Assembly (NCBI RefSeq): GCF_036880965.1 | Contig: NZ_JBAJMV010000007.1 | Location: 378,882-442,881 of the forward strand | Direction of reading: 5' to 3' | Length of the DNA: 64,000 nucleotides | DNA from: JAUASW01 sp036880965 | GTDB taxonomy: Bacteria; Pseudomonadota; Gammaproteobacteria; Burkholderiales; Burkholderiaceae_C | In this document: positions 26,835 through 36,189 of the stretch, piece after piece | Layout of the letters: each line of letters begins with the position of its first letter | How positions within the stretch are numbered: the stretch's first letter is position 1 | Notes under the pieces: generated by a model | What the model saw: only the letters and a program-made list of their open reading frames with translations | Told to the model about the DNA's origin: nothing | Databases searched by the model: none | Made by a program: the position numbers and the translations under genes

Positions 26835-26852
26835 GGGCGCCTGAAGGCGCCC
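26835..26852 (+). terminator. Hairpin after kdpC
   Basis: GGGCGCC-TGAA-GGCGCCC, a seven-base perfect stem 17 bp after the kdpC stop. No T-run. It may partly separate kdpFABC from the downstream porin and kdpDE. Confidence 0.4.
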
Positions 26853-26925
26853 CGATGAAGCCCCAGGAGCGAGCGTTGAACGGGGGTGGGCTTCATCGCT
26901 TTTCTCTTTTCGGAACCATCCCATC

Positions 26926-27759
26926 ATGTCCAAGAACCTTTCCCTGATCGCCATTGCCTCCCTGACCATGCTGACCGGCCTGGCCCGCGCCGAGGCCGAT
27001 AGCCCCGCCGCCGCCGCCACGCCCGAGCACACGCTGACCGGCAACCTGAGCCTCAACAGCGACTACCGCTTCCGCGGCATCAGTCAAACCTGGAAACTGC
27101 CGGCCCTGCAGGGCGGCTTCGACTATTCGCATGCCAGCGGCTTCTACCTGGGCACCTGGGCTTCCAATGTCTCGGGCAACAGCTACAACAACAGCGCCGG
27201 CCTGGAGCTGGACCTCTACGGCGGCTGGAAGTTTGCGCTCTCGCAAGACCTGACCCTTGACCTGGGCGCGCTGGCCTATGTCTACCCCGGCGCCAAGCTC
27301 AACAGCGCGCCGGGCGTGGCGACGAACGAGAAGTACACCAACGTGGACCTCTACGCCGCCGTGTCGGCCGGCGCCTTCAGCGCCAAGCTGTCGTATGCCG
27401 CCACCGACTATTTCGGCCTGAGCTCGACCACGGCCGGCTATGCCTACTTCAGCAGCCTGGCGGCGCGCGGCGCCTCCAAGGGTTCGACCTACTTGGACCT
27501 GAACTACAGCCTCGACCTGGGCGACGGTGCCACCTTGGGCCTGCATGCCGGCCACCTGAGCGTGCGCCACTATGGCGAGCTCTCCTACAGCGACTACAAG
27601 CTCTCGCTCGCCAAGGAGATGGCCGGCCTGACCTGGACCGGAGCGCTCGTGGGCACCGATGCCAGGCGCGACTTCTACCAGGCTGGCAACGCCGCCGGCC
27701 AGCAGGCGAAGCGCCTGGGCCAGGCCGGGGTCGTGATCAGCGCCGGCAAGAGCTTCTGA
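26926..27759 (+). CDS. TorF family putative porin
   Basis: 277 aa with signal peptide (MSKNLSLIAIASLTMLTGLARA) and an aromatic-rich beta-barrel. The opening strand LTGNLSLNSDYRFRGISQTW is the signature of the TorF/Gcw_chp putative porin family. It sits between kdpC and kdpD in the same direction, 19 bp before kdpD. The position suggests an outer-membrane route linked to K+ limitation, which is inference; transport is unproven for the family. Confidence 0.85.
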   Translation: MSKNLSLIAIASLTMLTGLARAEADSPAAAATPEHTLTGNLSLNSDYRFRGISQTWKLPALQGGFDYSHASGFYLGTWASNVSGNSYNNSAGLELDLYGGWKFALSQDLTLDLGALAYVYPGAKLNSAPGVATNEKYTNVDLYAAVSAGAFSAKLSYAATDYFGLSSTTAGYAYFSSLAARGASKGSTYLDLNYSLDLGDGATLGLHAGHLSVRHYGELSYSDYKLSLAKEMAGLTWTGALVGTDARRDFYQAGNAAGQQAKRLGQAGVVISAGKSF

Positions 27760-27778
27760 GCCGAGAATCCGCCTCAGC

Positions 27779-30487
27779 ATGATCGACAGCCCCCGCCCCG
27801 ACCCCGACGCGCTGCTCGCCCAGCTGCGCGAGCAAGAGGAGGCCGCCCGGCGCGGCAAGCTGCGCATCTACTTCGGCTCCTCGGCGGGCGTGGGCAAGAC
27901 CTACGCCATGCTGCAGGCGGCGCGCAAGCTCAAGGCCGAGGGCGTGGATGTTCTGGCCGGCGTGGTCGTGACGCACGGCCGCAGCGAGACGGTTGCCGTG
28001 GCCGAGGGCCTGCCGATGCTGGCGCCGAAATTGATCGAGTACCGGGGCAGGAGCCTGCCCGAGTTCGACCTGGACGGCGCGCTCGCCCGCCAGCCCGCGC
28101 TGATCCTGGTCGACGAGCTGGCACACGCCAACGTGCCCGGCTCGCGCCACCCCAAGCGCTGGCAAGACGTCGAGGAGCTGCTGGCCGCCGGCATCGACGT
28201 CTACTCGACGCTCAACGTCCAGCACCTGGAAAGCCTCAACGATGTGGTCGGTGGCATCACCGGCGTGCGCGTGCAGGAGACCCTGCCCGACACCTTCTTC
28301 GACCGGGCCGACGAGGTCGTGCTGGTCGACACGCCGGCCGATGAGCTGCTCGCGCGCCTGAAGGCCGGCAAGGTCTACACCGGGGCAGCGGCCGAGCGTG
28401 CCACGCAGCACTTCTTCCGCAAGGGCAACCTGATGGCCCTGCGCGAGCTGGCGCTGCGGCGCACGGCTGACCGGGTCGAGGACGACGTGCAGGCCTGGCG
28501 CAGCAACCAGCGCGTGGCCGAGGTCTGGAAGACCGAAGCCGCGATCCTCTGCGCCATCGGCCCCACACCGGCCGCCGAGAGCGTGGTGCGCAGCGCCGCC
28601 TTGCTGGCCCAGCAGCTCAACGTCAGCTGGCATGCGGTCTATGTGGAGACGCCGGCCTTGCAGCGCCTGCCCGATGCGCAGCGCGAGCGCATCCTGCGCG
28701 TCGTGCGCCTGGCCCACGAGCTGGGTGCCACCACGGCCGTGCTGCAGCAGCAGGACCCCGCCGTGGCCCTTGCTGCGCATGCGCGCGAGCACAACCTCTC
28801 CAAGCTGATGCTGGGCCGAGGCGAGCCGTTGTCGACCTGGCGGCGTCTGGCCGGCCCGCGGCCGCTGGCTCAGCGCCTGGGCGAGGTGGCGCCCGAGCTC
28901 GACGTGGTGGCCGTGGCGGCCTCGCCAGTGGCGCCGGACGTCGAGACGCCCAAGCGCAGCGACGAGCAAGACTGGCCGCGCCAGATGCGCCACTACGGGA
29001 TGGCCGCCGGCGCATGCGCGCTGACTGCGGCACTCAGCTGGCCGCTGCAATGGCATTTCGCACAGGCCAACATCGTCATGCTGTTCCTGCTCGCCGTGGT
29101 CGGCGTGGCCTTGAAACTGGGCCGCGGTCCGGCCGTGCTGGCCAGCTTCCTCAGCGTGGGCCTGTTCGACTTTTTCTTCGTCGAGCCCAAGCTGAGCTTC
29201 GCGGTGTCGGACGTCCAGTACCTGGTCACCTTCGCCGTTATGCTGGCCGTGGGCCTGGTCACCGGCCAGTTAACTGCGGGCCTGCGCTACCAGGCTCGAG
29301 TGTCGGCCGAGCGCGAGACCCGCGCCCGCGCGCTGTTCGAGCTCACGAGCGACCTGGCCGGCGCGCTGCAGGCCGAGCAGGTGCTGGAGATCGCCGAGCA
29401 GGCGCTGGCACGCGAGGTGCATGGCCAGGCTCTCGTCTACTCGCTAGACCTGCAGGACCGCCTGCAGCCCTCGCCGCGTGAAGCGGCACTGGCAGATGCG
29501 GAGCGGCCCGATGCCGGGACGGCGCGCTGGGCCTTCGACCACGACCGCCCGGCGGGCCTGGCCACCGACACCTTGCCCGGCAGCCCCTGGTTCTTCCTGC
29601 CACTGTCGGCCGCGATGCGCACTCGCGGCGTGCTGGCGCTGCGCCCGAGCAGCAACCGCAGCGTACTGCAGCCCGAGCTGCGCGCGCAGCTGGAGACCTA
29701 TGGGCGCATCGTGGCTCAGGCACTGGAGCGCGTGCACTACGTCGAGGTCGCGCAGGGCGCGCTGGTGCAGATCGAGTCGGAGCGGCTGCGCAACTCGCTG
29801 CTGTCCGCCCTGTCGCATGACCTGCGCACGCCGTTGGCCGTGGTCTACGGCATGGCCCAGACCCTGGCCGCTCAGCCGGACCTGGATGGCCAGGCGCGAG
29901 AGCTGGCATTGACCTTGAGCCAGCAGTCCCAGCGCGTGGGCGCCATGGTCAACAACCTGCTCGACATGGCGCGCCTGCAGAGCGGCGCCGTGCGGCTGAA
30001 CCTGCAGTGGCAGCCGCTGGACGAGGTGGTGGGCAGCAGCCTGCAGGCGCTGGAGCAGGTGCTGGTCGGCCATCGCATCGAGCTGGACTTGCCAAAGGGC
30101 CTGCCACTGCTGAACCTCGATGCTGCGCTGATGGAACGGGTGCTCGGGAACCTGCTCGAGAATGCGGCGAAGTACACGCCGCCGGGCAGCGTGATCCGCA
30201 TCGCAGCGCGCAACCCAGACGGTAAGCTGCACCTGGAGGTGGCCGACAACGGCCCCGGCCTGCCGGCCGCGCAGATCGATCGCCTGTTCGACAAGTTCAC
30301 CCGTGGCGAGCGGGAGTCCAGCACGCCGGGCGTGGGCCTGGGCCTCGCAATCTGCCGGGCCATCGTCGAAGCCCATGGCGGGCGCATCTGGGCAGAGGCG
30401 GCCGAAGTGTCTGGCGGCGGCGCGCGCTTCTGCATCGAGCTGCCGCTGGGTCAACCGCCTGAGATGCCCGAGATCGAATCCGAATGA
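27779..30487 (+). CDS. kdpD: K+-responsive sensor histidine kinase KdpD
   Basis: 902 aa. N-terminal KdpD domain with a Walker-A-like YFGSSAGVGKTYAML and DELAHANVPGSRHPKRWQDV, a Usp domain (residues about 250-370), four membrane helices (DUF4118, about 400-500), a GAF-like region and the kinase core: H680 in SALSHDLRTPLAVVYGM, then LLENAAKYTPPG and GVGLGLAICRAIVEAHGG. Full length for KdpD. It overlaps kdpE by 4 bp. Confidence 0.96.
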   Translation: MIDSPRPDPDALLAQLREQEEAARRGKLRIYFGSSAGVGKTYAMLQAARKLKAEGVDVLAGVVVTHGRSETVAVAEGLPMLAPKLIEYRGRSLPEFDLDGALARQPALILVDELAHANVPGSRHPKRWQDVEELLAAGIDVYSTLNVQHLESLNDVVGGITGVRVQETLPDTFFDRADEVVLVDTPADELLARLKAGKVYTGAAAERATQHFFRKGNLMALRELALRRTADRVEDDVQAWRSNQRVAEVWKTEAAILCAIGPTPAAESVVRSAALLAQQLNVSWHAVYVETPALQRLPDAQRERILRVVRLAHELGATTAVLQQQDPAVALAAHAREHNLSKLMLGRGEPLSTWRRLAGPRPLAQRLGEVAPELDVVAVAASPVAPDVETPKRSDEQDWPRQMRHYGMAAGACALTAALSWPLQWHFAQANIVMLFLLAVVGVALKLGRGPAVLASFLSVGLFDFFFVEPKLSFAVSDVQYLVTFAVMLAVGLVTGQLTAGLRYQARVSAERETRARALFELTSDLAGALQAEQVLEIAEQALAREVHGQALVYSLDLQDRLQPSPREAALADAERPDAGTARWAFDHDRPAGLATDTLPGSPWFFLPLSAAMRTRGVLALRPSSNRSVLQPELRAQLETYGRIVAQALERVHYVEVAQGALVQIESERLRNSLLSALSHDLRTPLAVVYGMAQTLAAQPDLDGQARELALTLSQQSQRVGAMVNNLLDMARLQSGAVRLNLQWQPLDEVVGSSLQALEQVLVGHRIELDLPKGLPLLNLDAALMERVLGNLLENAAKYTPPGSVIRIAARNPDGKLHLEVADNGPGLPAAQIDRLFDKFTRGERESSTPGVGLGLAICRAIVEAHGGRIWAEAAEVSGGGARFCIELPLGQPPEMPEIESE

Positions 30488-31179
30488 ACGAACCCGTCGC
30501 CCTGATCGTCGAAGACGAGCCCAGCATCCGCCGCTTCGTACGCCTGGCGCTGGAGGCGGAAGGCTGGCAAGTGCACGAATGCGAGACCGCCCGCCAGGGC
30601 CTGATCGATGCCGGCACCCGCCACCCGGACCTGATCGTGCTGGACCTGGGCCTGCCCGATCTCGACGGCGTGGAGTACCTGCGCGACCTGCGTGCCTGGT
30701 CGGGCGTGCCTGTCATCGTGCTCTCGGCCCGCACGGCCGAGGAAGACAAGATCGCCGCGCTCGACGCCGGCGCCGACGACTACCTGAGCAAGCCTTTCGG
30801 CATTGGAGAGCTGATGGCGCGCGTTCGCGTGGCGCAGCGGCGGCGCCAGTCTCTGGCGGTAGCGGACCAGGCCGCGCAGCCGGTGTTCCACTTTGGCGAG
30901 GTGGCGGTTGACCTGGCCGCGCGCCGCGTGCTGCGCGCCGGCGAGCCCGTTCACCTCACGCCCACCGAATACCGGCTGCTGACCCACCTGATTGCCAACG
31001 CCGGCAAGGTGCTGACCCATCGCCAGCTGCTGAAGGAAGTCTGGGGGCCCTCGCACACCGACGACAGCCACTATCTGCGCGTCTACATGGGCAATCTTCG
31101 CCAGAAGCTCGAAGCCGAGCCGGCACGGCCGAGGCATCTGCTGACCGAGACGGCGGTAGGCTATCGGCTGATGCCCTGA
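30484..31179 (+). CDS. kdpE: Response regulator KdpE
   Basis: 231 aa OmpR-family regulator. Receiver with Asp54 (IVLDLGLPDLDG) and Lys in LSKPFGIGEL; winged-helix domain with LTPTEYRLLTHLI and HYLRVYMGNLRQKLE. Expected to activate kdpFABC under K+ limitation. Translationally coupled to kdpD (ATGA overlap). Confidence 0.96.
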   Translation: MNEPVALIVEDEPSIRRFVRLALEAEGWQVHECETARQGLIDAGTRHPDLIVLDLGLPDLDGVEYLRDLRAWSGVPVIVLSARTAEEDKIAALDAGADDYLSKPFGIGELMARVRVAQRRRQSLAVADQAAQPVFHFGEVAVDLAARRVLRAGEPVHLTPTEYRLLTHLIANAGKVLTHRQLLKEVWGPSHTDDSHYLRVYMGNLRQKLEAEPARPRHLLTETAVGYRLMP

Positions 31180-31213
31180 ATCGGGTGTGTCGACCCACCC
31201 TCGCGAACGGCAC

Positions 31214-31253
31214 TTGACTCGCGGTGTATACGTGTACTATCGTACTAGTACAC
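31214..31253 (+). promoter_or_regulatory. Promoter with GTGTAC palindrome before gntR
   Basis: A -35-like TTGACT (31214-31219) is followed by a palindrome GTGTAC...GTACAC (31232-31253), preceded by another half-like GTGTATAC. A -10-like TACTAT lies inside the palindrome. The position just upstream of the YtrA-type regulator suggests autorepression. Confidence 0.6.
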
Positions 31254-31267
31254 GTTGAGACCCTGCC

Positions 31268-31663
31268 GTGAGCGACACCATCCTCTTCCATATCAACACC
31301 GGCTCCACCGAGCCGATCTACCGCCAGCTGATCGAGCAGGCGCGGCGGCTGATTGCTGCCGGCCAGCTCAAGGCGGGCCAGGAGATCCCTTCGGTGCGCG
31401 AGCTCTCGGCCGCCCTGGCCGTGCACCCGATGACCATCTCCAAGGCCTACAGCCAGCTGGAGGCGGAGGGGCTGTTCGAGCGACGGCGGGGCTTGCCCAT
31501 GGTCGTGGCCGCCATGCACCGGAAGGCCCAGCCAGCCACCGAACGCATCGAACTCCTGCGGCCGACGCTGGAACGCGCCGCCGCTGAAAGCCGCCAGCTC
31601 GAACTGCCCGCCACTCAGGCGCTCGGCCTGTTCAAGCAGATCCTTGCCGAAGAACCGAAGTGA
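31268..31663 (+). CDS. GntR family regulator, YtrA subfamily
   Basis: 131 aa, start GTG. Winged helix with EPIYRQLIEQARRLIAAGQL, IPSVRELSAALAVHPMTISK and AYSQLEAEGLFERRRGLPMVV, then a short C-terminal helix instead of a full effector domain, which defines the YtrA subfamily. Such regulators usually control the ABC transporter next to them; here an ATPase and a permease follow in the same direction. Confidence 0.92.
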   Translation: MSDTILFHINTGSTEPIYRQLIEQARRLIAAGQLKAGQEIPSVRELSAALAVHPMTISKAYSQLEAEGLFERRRGLPMVVAAMHRKAQPATERIELLRPTLERAAAESRQLELPATQALGLFKQILAEEPK

Positions 31664-31683
31664 AGAAGAAGGAAGACCCTCCC

Positions 31684-32613
31684 ATGAACACCGCAACTGC
31701 CACGCTCGCGTCCAAACTCAGCGTCGGCCTGCACGCCGAGCAGGCGCAGCCGAGCGCTTCGGCCCATCTGCAAGGCGTCCAGGTCGACTTCGGCGCGCAA
31801 CAGGTGCTGCGCGGCATCGATTGGCAGTTGCTGCCCGGCCAGGTTGTCGGCCTGCTGGGCCGCAACGGCTGCGGCAAGACCACGCTGCTGGAAACGCTGC
31901 TGGGCCTGCGCGAGCCGACGGCCGGCACGGCGATGCTGTTCGGCCAGCCGGTGGCCGGCCTGGACGACGCGGCGCGCGCCCGCATCGGCTATGTGCCCCA
32001 GCAGGCCGAGCTGTTCGAATGGCTGACCCCGGCCCAGCTGCTGGCCTATTTCCGCAGCTTCTATCCGCAGTGGAACGAAGCCAAGGTCGAGGGCCTGATG
32101 TCGCGCTGGGACATCGCCCGCGACAAGCCCATCGCGCGGCTCTCCGGCGGCCAGAAGCAGCGCCTGTCCATCATCCGCGCGCTGGCCCATGAGCCCGACC
32201 TCCTGGTGCTGGACGAGCCGGTGGCGAGCCTCGACCCTGCCGGTCGCCGCGACTTCCTGCGCGAGCTGGTGGAGCAGGTGATCGACCGGGGCACGACGGT
32301 GGTGTTCTCCACCCACATCCTCTCGGACCTGGAGCGCGTGGCGTTCAACATCGCCTTCCTGAGCCAGGGCCGCATCGCGCTGCAGGCGCCACTGGACGAG
32401 CTGCTGGAGAGCTGCCGCCTCGTGACCGGCCCGAGCAGCCAGCTGCAGACGCTCCTGCATGTCCGTGGCGCAGCCCGGCTCTCGGCACAGGCACTGGACG
32501 GCGGCCGCGAGCGCTGGCTGGTGCGATTCAGCGAAGGCCAGCCCGCGTTGCCAGGCGCCTTGCCGACCCAGGCACCCACGCTGGAAGACCTGTTCATGGA
32601 GCTGACGCAATGA
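31684..32613 (+). CDS. ABC transporter ATP-binding protein (CcmA/YtrB type)
   Basis: 309 aa. Walker A GRNGCGKTTLLE, signature LSGGQKQRLSIIRAL, Walker B LLVLDEPVASLDP. The C-terminal extension after the H-loop (STHILSDLERVAF) is typical of drug or bacteriocin-type exporters. ATG 31684 is preferred over an in-frame ATG at 31660, because GGAAG lies about 10 bp upstream. It overlaps the permease gene by 4 bp. Confidence 0.92.
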   Translation: MNTATATLASKLSVGLHAEQAQPSASAHLQGVQVDFGAQQVLRGIDWQLLPGQVVGLLGRNGCGKTTLLETLLGLREPTAGTAMLFGQPVAGLDDAARARIGYVPQQAELFEWLTPAQLLAYFRSFYPQWNEAKVEGLMSRWDIARDKPIARLSGGQKQRLSIIRALAHEPDLLVLDEPVASLDPAGRRDFLRELVEQVIDRGTTVVFSTHILSDLERVAFNIAFLSQGRIALQAPLDELLESCRLVTGPSSQLQTLLHVRGAARLSAQALDGGRERWLVRFSEGQPALPGALPTQAPTLEDLFMELTQ

Positions 32614-34037
32614 ACACCACGCCCTACAAGCTGATCCTGGCCCATGGCCTGCAGCAGCGCAGCAACGACAAGGGCTGGCGCACGCTGGCCATCGTGGCCG
32701 CCATGGTGCTTGTGCCGGCCGTGGTGCTGATGATCTGGGGCAGCGCCAAGGTGGCCGGGGTCATCGGTGGCAATCTGATCATGACGGTTGCGGCCGTCTA
32801 TTGGGGTGCACTGGTCGTGAATCTGCTGGAGCAGAACCATCCGAATGCTGCCCGCCTGGTGCCGGGCCATGTGCCCCGCCTGCGCCAGGTACTGATCGCG
32901 GGCTGGCTGCTGAGCAGCCTGCCGATGGCCGTGGGCGCCTCGGTGATGGGCTTGCCTGCGCTGCCGGCCTGGATCGTGTCGGCCTGGGGCATGGCCGCCC
33001 TGGGTCTGTTGATGCGCTGGCCGCTGGGCTGGACGCTGCTGTCCGTCGTGCCCTTCCTTGCCGTCTGGCTCTACCGCAACGGCCTGTTTGCGCAAGCCGC
33101 CGAGCTGCTGCAGAGCCGGCCTGCGCTGTGCGTGCTGGTCAGTCTGGTGCTGCCACCATTGCCGCTGCTCCAGGTGCTGGGCGAGGGCAATGGCGCGCAC
33201 CGCAAGGCCTACGCCCGCTCCGAGCGCTGGCGCGACATGGCCCGCCAGGGCGACGGTGCGCAAACCTGGGACAGCAGCAAGCTGCCAGCACCCCTCTCCT
33301 GGATCACCACGTTGGTGCAAAGCCCCTATCGCCGCGAGTTGCGCCGGCTCAGCAGCCGCACAGACGCGGCGAGCGTTGGCGCCCGGCTCATGCTGGGCCT
33401 GGGCCCGGCCACGCACTGGACCGCGCAGCTGAGCGGCTGCATCATCTTCGGCACGATCTTCGGCCTGGTCTGCCTGGGCAGCCTCTGGATTCCGATCGGC
33501 TTCGTCGACTTCCTGCGAGCCGGCAGCTTCGGCCTGACCATCGGCCTGATGAGCGCGCTCCTGGGCCCGCTGACCGGCATCGCCCGCACCCTGGACAAGA
33601 CCCGCAACGAGCAGCGCCTGCTGGTGCTCCTGCCCGGCATGCCGCGCGGCCAGGCATTGAACCGCCTGCTGGCCCGGCAATGGCTCGCGCAGTTCGGCCT
33701 GACCTGGCTGCTCGGGCTGGCCGTCGCCACGGTGGTGATGGGTTTCAGCGGTGCCCCCGCCGAGATGCTGCTGCCCTTCCTGCTGGCCTATCTCCTGCCG
33801 ATAGCGTTGGTCTGGCGCGACTGGGCTCGCCAGGCCAGCAAGGGCCATGGGCCGGTGCTGCTGGTCTTTGGCGTGATCTCCAGCGCCCTGCTGGGCTATG
33901 TGCTCTACAGATGGGCGGGTGTGCCGATCTGGATTTATGGCTCGCTGCAGGCGCTCCTCACTCTGGTGCTGGGCATCACCCGCTGGCGCAAGCAGGTATC
34001 GGCACCGCAGGCCCTGCCGGTCGGCCGCCTGGCCTGA
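32610..34037 (+). CDS. ABC transporter permease (YtrA-linked)
   Basis: 475 aa with about ten hydrophobic segments in two groups separated by a hydrophilic stretch near residues 200-270. No family motif is recognised beyond multi-spanning topology; the partner role follows from the overlap with the ATPase gene and the YtrA-type regulator. Substrate unknown; cell-envelope stress or antibiotic export is a usual role for such operons. Confidence 0.8.
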   Translation: MNTTPYKLILAHGLQQRSNDKGWRTLAIVAAMVLVPAVVLMIWGSAKVAGVIGGNLIMTVAAVYWGALVVNLLEQNHPNAARLVPGHVPRLRQVLIAGWLLSSLPMAVGASVMGLPALPAWIVSAWGMAALGLLMRWPLGWTLLSVVPFLAVWLYRNGLFAQAAELLQSRPALCVLVSLVLPPLPLLQVLGEGNGAHRKAYARSERWRDMARQGDGAQTWDSSKLPAPLSWITTLVQSPYRRELRRLSSRTDAASVGARLMLGLGPATHWTAQLSGCIIFGTIFGLVCLGSLWIPIGFVDFLRAGSFGLTIGLMSALLGPLTGIARTLDKTRNEQRLLVLLPGMPRGQALNRLLARQWLAQFGLTWLLGLAVATVVMGFSGAPAEMLLPFLLAYLLPIALVWRDWARQASKGHGPVLLVFGVISSALLGYVLYRWAGVPIWIYGSLQALLTLVLGITRWRKQVSAPQALPVGRLA

Positions 34038-34046
34038 GCGGGTTCG

Positions 34047-34469
34047 CTACTTCAGCCAACCGATGATCTGCGAGCTTTGCAGAGCGCCCGACATGCGCTG
34101 CAGCTCCTGCCCCGCGCGGAACTGGATCAGCGTGGGAATGCTGCGGATCGCGAAGCGCTGCGACAGGCGCGGCGCCTCGTCGCTGTTGACCTTGACCAGC
34201 AGCGCGCGGCCCTTGAGCCGGCGTGCTGCGTCCTCGAACTGGGGGGCCATCATCCGGCAAGGGCCGCACCAGGGCGCCCAGAAATCGACCAGCACCGGCA
34301 ACTCGCTGCCCGCCACCACGGCGTCGAAGCTGGCTTCATCGAGCTCGACGACCTCGCCGCTGAGCAGGGCCTTGCCGCAGCGACCGCAGACGGGGTCTTG
34401 CATTGCGCGCTCGTCGGGCACGCGGTTCTTGGTCTGGCAGTGGGTGCAAGTGATCAGCATGATGTCCAT
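34047..34469 (-). CDS. trxC: Thioredoxin 2 (TrxC)
   Basis: 140 aa cytoplasmic thioredoxin. An N-terminal zinc ribbon (C8, C11, C28, C31: CTHC...CGRC) precedes the thioredoxin domain with active site WCGPC (C68, C71) and the cis-Pro segment IRSIPTLI. An alternative ATG at 34460 would remove three residues; both starts keep the zinc ribbon. It is convergent with the ABC operon. Confidence 0.95.
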   Translation of the reverse strand: MDIMLITCTHCQTKNRVPDERAMQDPVCGRCGKALLSGEVVELDEASFDAVVAGSELPVLVDFWAPWCGPCRMMAPQFEDAARRLKGRALLVKVNSDEAPRLSQRFAIRSIPTLIQFRAGQELQRMSGALQSSQIIGWLK

Positions 34470-34554
34470 GCACCTGGGGGCCGCCGCGCGGGTTTCAAGC
34501 CGTCGAGTAGATTCCTGATGCTTTCCTGATGCAGCGCCTGCTACCGTGCGGCCC

Positions 34555-36189
34555 ATGACCGCCAGCCACACCAACCAGCTTCGCCACCGGGCCGCCGCCC
34601 TGGGCGTCTGGCTGCTGGGCGCACTCGCCATGTGGGCCCTGGATGGCCGGGTCGACCTGGCCAACCTGTCCATGCTGCTGGTGATGTCGGCAGCCCTGGC
34701 CTCGCTCTGGCTGCCCGTGCCGGCTTCCATGCTGACGAGCCTGCTCGCCGTGCTGGCTTTCAACTGGTTCTTCGTGCCCCCGCGCGGCAGCTTCGCCATC
34801 GACCTGCGCCAGCATGCGCTGCTGCTGGGCTCGATGGTGGCGTTGAGCTGGGTCTCCTCCATCCTGCTCGCCCGCCTGCGCTGGCAGGCTGAAGCTGCGC
34901 GCCGCCACGCCGCCCAGGCTGAAGCCCTGCGCAGCCTCGCGGACCGCCTGCGCGACACCGCCCAGCCCGCAGAATCAGCGCCCGCGCTGGCCCAGGCCCT
35001 GCAGCCGCTCAGCAGCATGCCGGTGCAGTTGCTGTGCCTGCTGGACCGTCTGCCGGCCCGCAATGACGATGGCGCGGCCCTGATCCATGGCCAGCCCGAT
35101 GCCGATGGCCACGACGGCCTCTGGGCCTGCCTGCGCGCCGGCCAGGCTTTCGGGCCCGGCACCGGCCGCTACGAGGAGCTGCCGGCCTGGTACCTGCCGA
35201 TGCGCGGCCGCAGGACCAGCTTCGGCGCCGCCCGCATCGCCCTGCCCAGTGCAGCAGACACCGGCCAGCGCGAGCAGGCCCAGGCCTTGTGCGACCTGAT
35301 GGGCCAGGCGCTGGAGCGCCGCGCCACCGAGCGCGCCACGCAGCGAGCCCATGACGATGCCGAAGGCCAGGCCACGCGCAACGCCCTGCTGGCCGCAATC
35401 TCGCATGACTACCGCACGCCGCTGGCCACCATCCTTGGCGCGGCCTCGGCCTTGCAGGAGCAGGGCGACAGGCTCACGAGCGCGCAGCGACGCCGGCTGC
35501 TCGACACGGTGATGGACGAGACGCGCGCCTTGAGCCGCTTCACCGACAACACCTTGCAGCTCGCTCGGCTCGATGCGCCCGGTGTTCAGCTCAAGCTCGA
35601 CTGGGAATCGGCCGAGGAGCTGGTGGGTGCCGTGCTGCGCCGCGTGCGCCAGCGCCGCGCGGTGGAGCCGGAGGAGGGTGGGCCGCGGCTGCGCGCCCGA
35701 ATCGAGCCGGAGCTTCCGCTGTTGCGCTGCGACGCCCTGCTGCTGACGCAGCTGCTGGAGAACCTGGTTGACAACGCGCTCAAGTACGCCGGCACCAGCG
35801 GTGTCGAGATCCTTGTGCGGCGAGAAGGCGTTGAGCGCCCCCAGGGCCGGCCTGCGTCCAGCCCGCCCCCTGACGGGGTCACGGAAACTTGGGGCGGCCC
35901 GGCGTTTCCTTGCGACAAGCTCGTCCTGGCCGTGCGCGACCGCGGCCCCGGCGTGCCGCCGGCCTGGCGGCAGCGCATCTTCGAAGTCTTCCAGCGCGGC
36001 CAGGAGCTGGACCGCCAGCGTCCCGACGGCTCGGCCGCCCGCGGCGCCGGTGTCGGCCTGGCGGCCTGCCGCGCGATCGCCCGCGCCCATGGCGGCGAGA
36101 TGCGCTACCGGGCGCGCTCGCATGGCGGTTCGAGCTTTGAATGCTGGTTGCCGGTGGAGGTTCAACCGGGCGAAGGGCCCATGCCATGA
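34555..36189 (+). CDS. KdpD-like sensor histidine kinase lacking the Usp sensor
   Basis: 544 aa. Four N-terminal membrane helices of the DUF4118 type (FNWFFVPPRGSFAIDL is the KdpD signature), a GAF-like linker, then HisKA (LLAAISHDYRTPLATILG) and HATPase with LLENLVDNALKYAG, VRDRGPGVPP and GAGVGLAACRAIARAHGG. It corresponds to the C-terminal half of KdpD. About 28 residues near 427-455 in the ATPase domain are a proline/glycine-rich insertion encoded by a REP-like repeat. GTG 34546 is an alternative start. Overlaps the next regulator by 4 bp. Confidence 0.9.
   Translation: MTASHTNQLRHRAAALGVWLLGALAMWALDGRVDLANLSMLLVMSAALASLWLPVPASMLTSLLAVLAFNWFFVPPRGSFAIDLRQHALLLGSMVALSWVSSILLARLRWQAEAARRHAAQAEALRSLADRLRDTAQPAESAPALAQALQPLSSMPVQLLCLLDRLPARNDDGAALIHGQPDADGHDGLWACLRAGQAFGPGTGRYEELPAWYLPMRGRRTSFGAARIALPSAADTGQREQAQALCDLMGQALERRATERATQRAHDDAEGQATRNALLAAISHDYRTPLATILGAASALQEQGDRLTSAQRRRLLDTVMDETRALSRFTDNTLQLARLDAPGVQLKLDWESAEELVGAVLRRVRQRRAVEPEEGGPRLRARIEPELPLLRCDALLLTQLLENLVDNALKYAGTSGVEILVRREGVERPQGRPASSPPPDGVTETWGGPAFPCDKLVLAVRDRGPGVPPAWRQRIFEVFQRGQELDRQRPDGSAARGAGVGLAACRAIARAHGGEMRYRARSHGGSSFECWLPVEVQPGEGPMP
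35833..35917. repeat. REP-like element inserted in-frame in the kinase gene
   Basis: This stretch is GC-rich and palindromic (CCGCCCCCTGACGGGG, CTTGGGGCGGCCCGGCG) and shares an exact 17-mer with the intergenic repeat at 2301-2317. It encodes a Pro/Gly-rich loop between VEILVRREG and KLVLAVRDRGPG, a place where KdpD-type kinases have no insertion. Confidence 0.65.
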
